A stretch of DNA of 64,000 nucleotides from Odobenus rosmarus divergens. Its lineage: Eukaryota; Chordata; Mammalia; Carnivora; Odobenidae. The stretch covers positions 1 through 64,000 of the forward strand of contig NW_004451508.1 in NCBI RefSeq assembly GCF_000321225.1. Direction: 5' to 3'. The first letter of the stretch is position 1; every line of letters begins with the position of its first letter. The notes under the pieces were generated by a model. It saw only the letters and a program-made list of their open reading frames with translations, did no database searches and was not told the origin of the DNA. The translations under genes and the position numbers were made by a program. Positions 52,093 to 62,865 of this stretch are shown one piece after another.

Positions 52093-52194
52093 GGGGTGTT
52101 TGGCTGGCTCAGTCAGTAAAGCATGCGACTCTTGATCTTGGGGTTGTGAGTTCAAGTTGGGGAAAGAGATTACTTAATAAATAAAAATTTAAAA
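52093..52194 (+). mobile_element. Short older CAN-SINE
   Basis: About 100 bp: head GTGTTTGGCTGGCTCAGTCAG, ACTCTTGATCTTGGGGTTGTGA, then an A tail with no T/C-rich body. AAAGTTGTACTTA / AAAGTTGTACCTA flank it. Confidence 0.88.
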
Positions 52195-52518
52195 AAAGTT
52201 GTACCTATGATAGGCAACTTCATATTCTGGTTATTATATTTTGACTTTTGGAATACTGGGTTAAAGTTTGAGAAGGCTGGCTGAAGGAGAAGTACACATG
52301 GCCAGTGAAAGTGAGTGGGGACTGCAGCTTTAATGTAAAGCTGGGACGTCTCCTACTCTTGTCATCTTGACTTTACTTTCATTTATAAGAAAATGAAGAG
52401 ATATCTCACAAATTATTTTGAACAAGTTGGTGACCTAGAACTGGCTGTCTTGAAAGGTAAGTAGAAGCTAGTAAGCAACTTCCAGGCAAGAATGAACAGT
52501 AGGGTGAAAAACAGGCAA
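52195..52518. other. No gene recognised
   Basis: Apparently unique sequence, no open frame of note. Confidence 0.4.
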
Positions 52519-52695
52519 GAGCCCTTGGGTAGCTCTGTCAGTTGGGTGTCTGCCTTCAGCTCAGGTCATGATCCTGGGGTCCTGGGATCGAGCCCCATGT
52601 TGGGCTCCCTGCTCAGCGGGGAGTCTGCTTCTCCCTCTGCCTCTCCCCTGCTTGTGCTCTCTCTCTCAAATAAATAAATAAAATATTTTAAAAAG
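52519..52695 (+). mobile_element. CAN-SINE, diverged head
   Basis: GAGCCCTTGGGTAGCTCTGTC head, normal body (CTCAGCGGGGAGTCTGCTTC) and tail. Confidence 0.9.
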
Positions 52696-53616
52696 TACAG
52701 GAAAACATGCACAGTTGGGAGAGCTGTGAGATGGGCAAACAAAATTGTTAAGTAATTGTATTTTTTGTCACCCAAAATATGGTCTTGGGTTTGAGTATAA
52801 CAAATGCAGGCAACAGCATCGAGCCCTGCAAAAACATGAAGCCACAACCTATCAGGATTCAGCTTCATGGAATAAAATCAGAAATCCACTGCATGGCATG
52901 AAAGGAAGTTTGATTCTAGTTTTCATTTACTTTTTATTCTCACTGCCTGTGTCCTACCACCAATTTATACATCAATCCCACTGAGCGCTGTAACCTTCTG
53001 TTTTCTAAGCACTCTGCATTTCCCTCCTCTGAATAGTTGCTTATCCTCTCTTCTCAATCTAGACTACACTGTTCACTTCTCTACCTTTAGCCTCCTTTAA
53101 AATGAACCACAACACAATATAGAACAGGAAAAATGCTGAAAATAGGACTAAGATGTGCTTATGGAATGTCAATAAAGAAAAGATTTATTAAATCCAGTAA
53201 TGAGGAATTAAGGATATATTCCACAAGTAAGTACTACATAAAACAAGCCTTTGCATATTGGAGCAGAATCACACAGGTAGCACTCCAGCTGAAGGACCTC
53301 AGGATCAAGGAGACATCTGGCAGTGGAACATATTAAACATTTACTATATGTCAGGAATTATTCTAGGTGCTTGCTACTTGCCATCTCATTTAATCTCTCA
53401 ACAACCATTCAAAGTAGTTATCATCCACAGATGATGTAAGATAAACCCAAGGCTCAATAGTTCTCATGCAAGCACAGCTGATGCCATAATTGTAATTTCA
53501 ACCTTTCCACCCACAAAGTCTATGTTTCTACCCCTGTAATGTCAAACTACTTGCCGAAGTTGATGCAAACTTAAGGTAAAGTTTGGCAAATGCTGAGTAT
53601 CTGAGTGCATTTGGTG
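52696..53616. other. No gene recognised; MIR-like piece at 53325-53480
   Basis: TTTACTATATGTCAGGAATTATTCTAGGTGCTTG and TCTCATTTAATCTCTCAACAACC follow the MIR pattern. The rest is unidentified; 52745-52984 and 53133-53336 (+) are chance frames. Confidence 0.5.
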
Positions 53617-53826
53617 TGGGAAGCCCTTGAGGCTCAGTTGGTTAAGTGACAGACTCCTGATTTTGGCTTAGGTCATGATCTTAGGGTTGTGAAATTGAGC
53701 CCCACCTTGGGCTCTGCACTGGGTGTGGAGCCTGCTTAAGATTCTTTCTCTCCCTCTGCCCTTCCCTCCATCCCACTCATGCACACATTCACGTGCGTTC
53801 TCTCTCTCTCTAAAAAGAAAAAAATT
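53617..53826 (+). mobile_element. Older CAN-SINE subfamily
   Basis: GACTCCTGATTTTGGCTTAG and AGGGTTGTGAAATTGAGCCC middle; decayed head (GAAGCCCTTGAGGCTCAG). Confidence 0.9.
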
Positions 53827-55715
53827 GATTTTGAGGAAGAAAACACTGGCAATTAATTAGGAGGTAAATGGTGCAACAATCCATGCAGCAGGTAATGAAG
53901 CCCTTGACTAGGTATAAATAGTGGAAATAGAAGACAACAGGGTAAGAAATCCATATGGGGATAAACCTGGAACCATGTTTAGGAAGAGTCAAAGACAAGT
54001 GTGATGTTTTAAGCCCAATAGTGCTGTCATTAATAAAAATATATAACCTCCTCTAAAACCCAAACCAAAACAACAACAAAAAAAATAAAAAGCAGGTTTT
54101 GGAACAGCAGTTCTAAAAAGAGCTGGAAAGTTGCTGTCTAATTTCTGGCCCTAGCCCTAATATGATACCTTCGATTATAGTAGGGGCCACAGGCTAAGAA
54201 TAGGCACCATACCCAGAGGCAGAACTAAGTAAGACCTGAGATATAGATATGTCTTGTATGGATGAAGACATATTATGCTTGTTTGGAATGGCTGTGTATC
54301 GAAGCCCAACTCCAGTGCTATGGCCCACAAAGAGAGTGGATATTCCCAGTGTTCATCTCCCGGGGGAGCAGACTCAGGAAAGGAAGCTGGAATTCATCAG
54401 GTGGGTCTACAAGCAGGCCGATGCAGTTTTCTCTCTAGGACATCTTTCTTTGGGCCTGGATCTCAGGTTGGTTGCTGTGAGGGAGATGTCTTGCTGTGGT
54501 CTTCAGTGGCAAATGCAAAGATGGTACATACTGCATAAAGCCTAAGTAGGGGCTCAATGAATTTGGTCTGCAGGCTCTGGAGAGCCCCCCCCCACCCATG
54601 TCCTGAAACTGTCTCTCCTCTTTTTTTATGCTTTCTGTGCATTTTCATTTTGCTATATCCTTCAGTTGTTAAAATTGTACTTCAAATATTTCAGTACTTT
54701 ATTAGACTCTTTACAGTAAGGATCTAAAAAGGACACTTTCTTATGGATCTTCTAGAATATAGATTTGAATTTTTTCTTTCTGTAGCCCAACTCAGAAGTT
54801 TTTATTTATTTTATTTCAGGAATTGTAGCTTATTTCAGTGTTTTCCTTTCTTGGAACAGAGTAATAGATCTGATCAGCTATATAAGCAACTATGTGATTT
54901 TCCATAAAATACCAGTTTTTTCAGGAAGTTATTATACCCCCAGGATGTGAAAGCATCCTTAAGAAGAGGCATCTTGGCTTTTTGTGTTTGTATAGGCAAA
55001 ATAAGGGGCTGACACATAGATGGTCCCCCCATAAAGCCTTCTCCATCCTAAAATAGACTTGGGAGAAAGGCTTGGTGTGGTCCTCAGAATTAAGGCTTGA
55101 ATACATGAAGTTGTCTGTTTTGTTTCTCCTAATGTTATTTATTATTTGAAGCATAACTTCAGCACCAATGATGAAGCTTCTGTATATACAGTTAGCATTT
55201 TTACTTCCCAAGAGACAGGAGGGGATTCTGCTGCTACTGGGGAGAGAGATGCCCTACCTAGCAGTTGTGGTTGGGGCATTTCAGAAACAGCCACATAGAA
55301 TAAACACTTTGAACACAGTTTTGTTATTTTACTGACTCTTGATGAAGAAACTGCTGTCAAATAAAACATTTTATGTCAACTGTGCTTCAATAAAAAAAAA
55401 AGAAAAGAAAGAAAGAAACTGCCTGTGGAATGTGCCATAAAACAGTACATGAGAATATATTTGGATATCTAAAATCTAGAAGTCACAGTAACACAAGATT
55501 TTAGAATTTAAAATTCCGGTGTCCTCAGAAAAGTTTCTAAAATTTCAGTCTTTGAGAATTTTTTGACTTCTGTGGCCCAGAATATGGACTGCCTTTGTAA
55601 ATGTTCTACCTACATTTGAGAGACTGGTTAGGTCAAGTCAACTGAAAATATTTTTTAATCTTTGATAGCCTTATAGAATTTTTATTTCATTGGTCTTTTC
55701 ATTATTGAGAGAAGA
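53827..55715. other. No gene recognised; tiny L1 tail near 55362-55395
   Basis: GTCAACTGTGCTTCAATAAAAA resembles the last bases of an L1, flanked by GAAGAAACTGC / GAAAGAAACTGC. No other feature identified; frames at 54249-54545 (+) and 55211-54921 (-) match nothing known to me. Confidence 0.45.
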
Positions 55716-56709
55716 GTGTTGTATTAGGGTTCTCAAGAGAAATGGGATGTATAGACATTTATCTTAAGAAATTGGGACACATGAGGGAGGAGGCAAGGTG
55801 GCAGAAGAGTAGGGGACCTCATTTCATCTGGTCCCTCCAATTTAGCTAGATATCTATCAAATTATTCTGAACACCCATGAATTCAGCCTGAGATGTAAAA
55901 AAATATATTTGGAAATCTACATAGAAAAGTGACTGCTTTTTGCAAGGTAGGCAGTGAGGAGTCTTGAATCTGTAGGGAGAGATTGGAAGATAAACAGAGA
56001 GGGGAGGGAGCCTCCATAAGCTGGCTACTGGAAAGTGATATAACACCAGAGAGCAAAATTGGAACCCTTAGAAATCTGCGCTTATGAGAGACATCCCTTT
56101 GTGAAAGGGGCTAATGGGATGAAAAGGGCAAAATTTTAGGTAGGTCACTGTGGTCTCAGGATCCAAGGATACACAGAATGAACAGTGGGTGCCTGAACCA
56201 GTAGAGTGCCCAGGCAGTGGAGCAGGGAAACTGGTTATGGTCAGCAAGTCCAGGAGGGGACTCTTAACTTAGGTCACCGTAAACTGCGAGCCAGGCCAGT
56301 CGGGTGACTGCTCTTTGCCTGAGCACCCTGAAAAGGACAGGAACATGAAGGCTGTTAACCATCCCCTGGGAGGGGCAAAATAGCTGCACCCACGACAAGG
56401 CAACAACTCTCAGGGTGGCAGCGGCCTTGGAAAGGACAGTAGGGTGACACCCAGCACTCCCCCTGGAGCGGCAGAGTGGGTACACACACAAGCCCACAAC
56501 TGCTCTCAGTACCTGGGCACATAAAGAGCAGTGACGTGGGTCCCTTGGACTCCCTGCCCTGCCCCCCCCTTGGTTTGTTTTGGTTTTGTTTTGTTTGCTT
56601 TTCTGTTGTGGTTTCTGACTGCTTTGGATTTGTCTAGGTTGTATTTTGCTTGGGATGTGGATGATATTTTGGACTCTGCTCACTTGCTCACCCATCCTCT
56701 CTGGGCAAA

Positions 56710-57640
56710 ATGACTAGAAGGAGGAATTCACAACCAAAGAAAGAACCAGGGGCAATGTTCTCTGCCACAGAGCCAATCAATATAGATATAAGTAAGATGT
56801 CAGAGATGGAATTCAGTATAGCAATTATAAAGTTAATAGCTAGGCTTGAAAAAGCATAAATGACAGTAGAGAATCTTTAAGGGCAGAAATGAGATCTAAT
56901 CAGGCCAAATATAAAAATGCTGTGAATGAGATGCAGTCTAAATTGGATGCTCTAACAACTAGGATCAGTGAGGCAGAAGAGAGAATAAGTGATCTAGAGG
57001 ACAGGCTAATGGAAAAGAAGGAAGCTGAGGAAAAGAGATAAAGACAACTCAGAGCCCATGAAGAAAGGCTTCAGGAATTTAATGATGCCCTGAAAAGAAA
57101 AAATGTCAGAATTATTGCAGTGCCTGAGGGGGTGAAGAGAGAGAGAGAGAGGGAGAGAGAGGGAGAGGGCCAGAAGGTATATTTGAACAAATCATAGCTG
57201 AAAACTTCCCTAATCTGGGGAAGGAAACAAGCATTCATGTCCAAGAGGCAGAGAGGACTCCTCCCAAAATCAATAAAAATAGATCAACACCCTGACATTT
57301 TATAGTGAAGCTTGCAAATCTTAGAGAAAAACAAGCTATCCCGAGAGTAGCTAGGGAGAGGAGATTACTTACCTATGGAGGGAGGAACATCAAAATAACA
57401 TCAGACCTATCCACAGAGACCTGGCAGGCCAGAAAGGCCTGGCATGATGTATTCAGGATACTTAATGAGAAGAACATGCAGCCAAGAATACTTTATCCAG
57501 CAAGGCTGTCATTCAGAATGGAAGGAGAGATAAAGAGCTTCCAGGACAGACAGAAACTGAAGGAATATGTGACCACTTAGCCAGCCCTGCAAGAAATATT
57601 AAAGGGTATCCTTAAACAGTATGTCCGCAAGAGTAACACA
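56710..57640 (+). pseudogene. L1 ORF1 pseudogene
   Basis: Starts ATGACTAGAAGGAGG. It encodes a remnant of the RNA-binding chaperone of L1, with a coiled-coil part, then RRM and C-terminal domain (the longest intact piece, 57305-57580, is the C-terminal domain). Early in-frame stops (for example near 56856) and a (GA)n expansion at about 57136-57167 destroy the frame. Confidence 0.85.
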
Positions 57641-57936
57641 GATCATTAAGCAACAGAGACAATCTACAGAAACAGGGACTTTACAGGCAATATAATGGCA
57701 CTAACAGTTATCTTTCAATAGTTACTCTGAATGTAGATGGGCTGAATGCTCCAATTAAGACACAGGCTATCAGATTGGATAAAAAAACAAGACCCATCCA
57801 TATGCTGTCTACAAGAGACTCATTTGGAATGTAAAGGCACCTCCAGATTGAAAGTGAAGGGACGGAGAACAATTTACCACGCTAATGGACCTCAAAAGAA
57901 AGCTGAGGTAGCAATCCTCATATCAGACAAATTTTA

Positions 57937-58149
57937 ATTAATTGATTAATTTATTTTTAAAGATTTTATTTATTTATTTATTTATTTACTCATCAGAGAG
58001 AGAGCACAAACAGGGGGAGTGGCAGGCAGAGGGAGAAGCAGGCTCCCCACTGAGCAAGGAGACCAATGCGGGACTCCATTCCAGGACCCTGGGATCATGA
58101 CCTGAGCTGAAGGCAGATGCTTACCTGACGGAGGCACCCAGGTGTCCCC
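57937..58149 (-). mobile_element. CAN-SINE inside L1 ORF2
   Basis: Inserted in the endonuclease part; the L1 text continues at AAATTTTAAACCAAAGACTA. ACAAATTTTAA is partly repeated on both sides. Confidence 0.9.
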
Positions 58150-58675
58150 AAAATTAAATTTTAAACCAAAGACTATAGTAAGAGATATAGAGGGGCACTA
58201 TATCATACTTAAAGGGTCTATTCAACAAGAAGATCTAACAATTGTAAATATTTATGCCCCCAATATGGGAGCAATTATATCAACCAGTTAATAACCAAAG
58301 TAAAGAAACACATTGATAATAATATATTAAGAGTAGGGAACTTCAACACCCCACTCACAGCAATGGACAGATTATCTAAACAGAAGATCAACAAAGAAAC
58401 AAGGGCTTTGAATGACACACTGGACCTGATGGACTTCATCGATATATTCAGAACATTCCATCCTAAAACAACAGAATACTCATTCTTCTCCAGTGCACAT
58501 GGAACTTTCTCCAGAATAGATCACATACTGGGTCACAAATCAGGTCTCAACCAATACCAAAACATTGAGTTTATTCCCTGCATATTTTCAGACAACAGTG
58601 CTTTGAAACAGGAACTCAATCACAAGAGGAAACTTGGAAGGAATTCAAACACTTCGAAGTTAAAGAGCATCTTAC

Positions 58676-58969
58676 TGATAAGGAAAAATCTGTGTCCTAA
58701 GATGGCCGACCGAGCCAGCAAGGGAGTCCCAGCCCCTCCCCGGGGCTCTTCCAGGTTCCTCTCCCTGCCCCGCTTTGCGCATGCGCCAAGAGTGCCCAGT
58801 ATGCAGAAATAGAAGTGTATAAATTACCCCCTTTGTTTGTGCTTGGGCTCAGACCTTTGGAGATCACTCCCCTCTGAGCCCACTGGCATTAAATAAACCT
58901 CCTGTCCTCTAAGATCTCCGAGTGCTGCTTGGTTCTTCTGTCGGGTGATCCAGTCCAGGTTCCGTAACA
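58676..58969 (+). mobile_element. Solo LTR (ERV, class I-like) inside L1 ORF2
   Basis: 294 bp from TGATAAGGAA to CCGTAACA (TG...CA ends). 4-bp duplication TTAC (58672-58675) / CTAC (58970-58973) with one mismatch; the L1 text is continuous across it. TATA box TATAAATT near 58817, polyadenylation signal AATAAA near 58891, G+C-rich U3 with AAGATGGCCGAC (58700) and TGCGCATGCGCC (58777). A hybrid open frame that runs from L1 into the LTR (58363-58812) is chance. Confidence 0.82.
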
Positions 58970-61900
58970 CTACTAAAGAATGAATGGGCCAACCAGTAAC
59001 TTAAAGAAGTACTTAAAAAACAATTCATGGAAACTAATGAGAATGAAAACACATCTGTTCAAAACCTTTGGGATACAGCAAAGGCCTCTTTCAAAAAATT
59101 AGAAAAATCCCAAATACACAAGCTAACCTTACACCTAAAGGACCTGGAGAAAGAACAGCAAATAAAGCCTAATCCAAGCAGGAGAAGAGAAATAAAGATT
59201 AGAGCAGAAATCAATGAAATAGAAACTAGAAGAACAGTAGAAACTAGGAGCTGGTTCTTTGAAAGAATTAATAAGACTGATAAACCTTTGGCCAGACTTA
59301 TCCAAAAGAAAAGAGAAAGGACCCAAATTAATAAAATTATGAATGAAAGGGGAGAGATCACGACTAACACCAAGGAAATAGAAATAATTATTAGAAATTA
59401 TTATCAGCAACTTTATGCCAATAAATTAAGCAACATGGAAGAAATGGATGCCTTCCTGAAAACTTATAAACTACCAAGGCTGAAACAGGAAGAAATTAAC
59501 AATCTAAATAGACCAATAACCAGTAATGAAATTGAAGCAGTAATGAAAAACCTCCCAAAAAACAAGATTCCAGGGCCAGATGGCTTCCCAGGGGAATTCT
59601 ACCAAACATTTAAAGAAGAAATAATACCTATTCTTCTGAAGCTGCTTCAAAAAATAGAAACAGAAGGAAAACTTCCAGACTCGTTCTATGAGACCACCAT
59701 TACCTTGATCCCAAAACCAAATAAAGACCCCATCAAAAAAGAATTATTGACCAATATCCCTGATGAACATGGATGCCAAGATACTCACCAAGATCCTAGC
59801 CAATAAGATCCAACAGTACATTAAAAGGATTATTCACCATGACCAGTTGGGATTTATTCCTGGGATGCAAGGGTGGTACAACATTCACAAATCAGTCAAC
59901 ATGATAGAGCACATTAAAAAAAGAAGAGACAAGAACCACATGATCCTCTCAATTGGTGCAGAAAAAGCATTTGACAAAATACAGCATCCTTTCTTGATTA
60001 AAACTCTTCAGAGTGTAGGGATAGAGGGAACATACCTCAATATCATAAAAGACATCTATGAAAAGCTGACAGCAAATATCATTCTCAATGGGGAAAAACT
60101 GAGAGCTTTCCCCTTAAGGTCAGGAACATGACAGGGATGCCCACTCTTACCAGTATTGTTAATCATATTACTAGAAGTCCTAGCCTCAGCAATCAGAAAA
60201 CAAAAAGAAATAAAAGGCATTCAAATTGCCATGAAGAAGTCAAACTCTCACCTTCATAGATGACATGATACTTTATGTGGAAAACCCAAAAGACTCCACC
60301 CCCAAATTGCTATAACTCATATAGCGATTCAGCAATGTGGCAGGATACAAAATCAATGAACAGAAATCAGTTGCATTTCTATACACTATCCCAATGTGAC
60401 TGAAGAAAGAGAAATTAAGGAATAGATCTCATTTACAATTCCACCAAAAACGCTATGATACCTAGGAATAAACCTAACCTAAGAGGTAAAGGATCTGTAT
60501 TCTAGAACTACCGAACACATAGGAAAGAAATGGAGGAAGACACAAAGAGAGGGAAAAACATTGCATGTTCATGGATTGGAAGAATAAACATTGTGAAAAT
60601 GTTTATGGGTGCCCAGAGCAATCTACACACTCAATGCAATCCCTATCAAAATACCATCAACATTTTTCACAGAGCTGGAACAAAGAATCCTAAAATTTTT
60701 ATGGAACCAGAAAAGACTGCGAATTGCCAGGGGAATGTTGAAAAAGAAAACCAAAGCTGGGGGCATCACAATGCCTGACTTCAAGCTATATTACAAAGCT
60801 GTGATCATTAAGACAGCATAGTACTGGCACAAAAACAGACACATAGATCATGGAACAGAATAGAGAGTCCAGAAATGGGCCCTCAACTCTATGGTAAACT
60901 AATCTTTAACAAAGCAGGAAAGAATATCCAGTGGAAAAACAACAGTCTCTTTAATAAATGGTGCTGGGAAAATTGGACAGCCACATGCAGAAGAATGATA
61001 CTGGACCATTCTCTTACAGCATACACAAAGATAAACTCAAAATGGATGAAAGAACTAAATGTGAGACAGGAATCCATCAAAGTCCTTGAGGAGAACACAT
61101 GCAGTAACCTCTCTGACCTTGGCCACAGCAAATTCTTGCAAGACACATCTCTAAAGACAAGGGAAACAAAAGGAAAAATGAACTCTTGGCACTTTATCAA
61201 GATAAAAAGCTTCTGCACGGCAAGTGAAACAGTCAACAAAACTAAGAGGAAATCTACGGAATGGAAGAAGGTATTTGCAAATGACATGTCAGATAAAGGG
61301 CTGGTATCCAAGATCTATAAAGAACTTCTCAAACTCAACACCCAAAATACAAATAATCCAGTCTAGAAATGGGCAGAAGACATGAACAGATACTTCTCCA
61401 AAGAAGACGAACAAATGGCCTACAGACACATGAGAAAATGCTCCATATCACTTGTCATCAGGGAAATACAAATCAAAACCACAATGAGATACCCCCTTAC
61501 ACCAGTTAGAATGGCCAAAATTAACAAGACAGGGAACAACAAATGTGGTGAGGATGTGGAGAAAGGGGAACCCTCTTACACTGTTGGTGGGAATGCATAC
61601 TGGAATGCAGTATGGACATTCCTCAAGAAGTTAAAAGTAGAGGTATCCTACAACCAAGCAATTGCACTACTGGGTATTTACCCCAAAGATACAGATGTAG
61701 TAAAAAGAAGGGGCACCTGCTCCCCAGTGTTTCATAGCAGCAATGTCCAAATAGCCAAATTGTGGAAGGAGCCAAGATGGCCTTCAACAGATGACTGGAT
61801 AAAGATGTGGTTCATATATACAATGGAATATTACTCGCCATCAGAAAGGATGAATACCTACAATTTGCATCAACATGGATGGAACTGGAGGGTATTATGA

Positions 61901-62533
61901 TGACTGAAATAAGTCAATTCAAGAAAGATTATTATCATATGGTTTCACTCCTATGTGGAATATAAGGAATAGCACAGAAGACCATCGGGGAGGGGACAGA
62001 AAACTGAATGGGAAGAAATCAGAGAGGGAGCCAAACCATGAGAGACTCTTGTCTCTAGGAAACAATCTGAGGGTTGTGGAAATGTAGGTGGGTGGGGGGA
62101 TGGGGCAATTAGGTGATGGGGATTAAGGAGGGCATGTGATGTGATGAGCACTGGGTGTTATATGCAACTAATGAATCATTGAATACTACACCAAAAACCA
62201 ATGTAACCAACTATATGTTGGCTAATTGAATTTAAATTAAAAAAAAAAAGAATTTGGGACAGATGATTATAGGAACTGGCAAGTCTGAAATTTGTATGGC
62301 TGGCTGGCAGACTGGAAATTCTGGCAGGAGTTAAGAAGGTTCAGTCTTGAGACTGAAGGCAGTCTTGACTGAATGAAGCCTACACACAAAGTGGAGTAAT
62401 CTTTTTACTCTATGTGTACTGATTTAAATGTTAATCACATCTAAAAAATACCATCACAGCAACATCTAGAGTGGTGTGACCAAGAAACTGGGCACCACAG
62501 CCTAGACAAATTGACACATGAAATTAACCATCA

Positions 62534-62865
62534 TTGTTCACCCCTTGTCAAGTTGGCACCCATAGACATCTCCTAAAACTATACCAAATCTCCAAATAAA
62601 GGCAACAATTTCATGATTCCTCTTAACATGATATAACTGTCCTATGTATAACTGAAAATGGATTAACCTTTTCTCCAGAAGAGAATGCAAAGTCCTTGGG
62701 TGATGCTCACTCTTTTCTTTGATATCCTGTAACTCAGATACTATTATGTAAATGTAATGCCTCTTATATAATAAAGGATAAGAGAGTGAAGAAAGTAAAG
62801 TATATTATGTTTTCAGTTTCTACTAAAGTCCAATAGTAAACAAAGAGCTATATCTCATAAGGAGA
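62534..62865. other. No gene recognised; between LTR and ERV-L pol
   Basis: Expected to be degraded ERV-L internal sequence (minus strand), but no motif is visible. Confidence 0.4.

Larger units (their letters stand above)
57695..61900 (+). pseudogene. L1 ORF2 pseudogene (endonuclease, reverse transcriptase)
   Basis: Endonuclease part at 57695-58675 (with LQETHLE and RIDHILGHK segments), reverse transcriptase from about 59500 ([12 protein letters not shown]), then the cysteine-rich C-terminal region to 61900. The reverse transcriptase box reads FIDD at 60253-60264 where L1 normally has FADD. Frame disrupted by a SINE (57937-58149), an LTR (58676-58969) and stops or shifts near 59800, 60130 and 60240. 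Confidence 0.88.
55785..62247 (+). mobile_element. Near full-length L1 with target-site duplication, inactivated
   Basis: Complete order: 5' UTR from GGAGGAGGCAAGGTGGCAGAA, ORF1 start at 56710, ORF2 start near 57695, 3' UTR with a G-rich tract and an A tail at 62238-62249. A 19-bp duplication with two mismatches flanks it (55766-55784 and 62248-62266). It carries one SINE and one solo LTR, giving about 5.95 kb of L1 sequence. ORF1 and ORF2 are broken by several stops and frameshifts, so it cannot move by itself. Confidence 0.93.
55716..62533 (-). mobile_element. MLT2-like LTR (ERV-L) split by a full-length L1
   Basis: 55716-55784 (GTATTAGGGTTCTCAAGAGA ...) and 62267-62533 (GGCAAGTCTGAAATTTGT ... 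TTAAATGTTAATCACATC ... GACACATGAAATTAACCATC) are the two halves of one reversed ERV-L-type LTR. With minus-strand ERV-L pol at higher coordinates, it would be the 3' LTR. Confidence 0.7.

Noticed and set aside
58363..58812. 149-codon frame as a novel fusion gene
   Set aside because: It is L1 endonuclease sequence read by chance into an inserted LTR.
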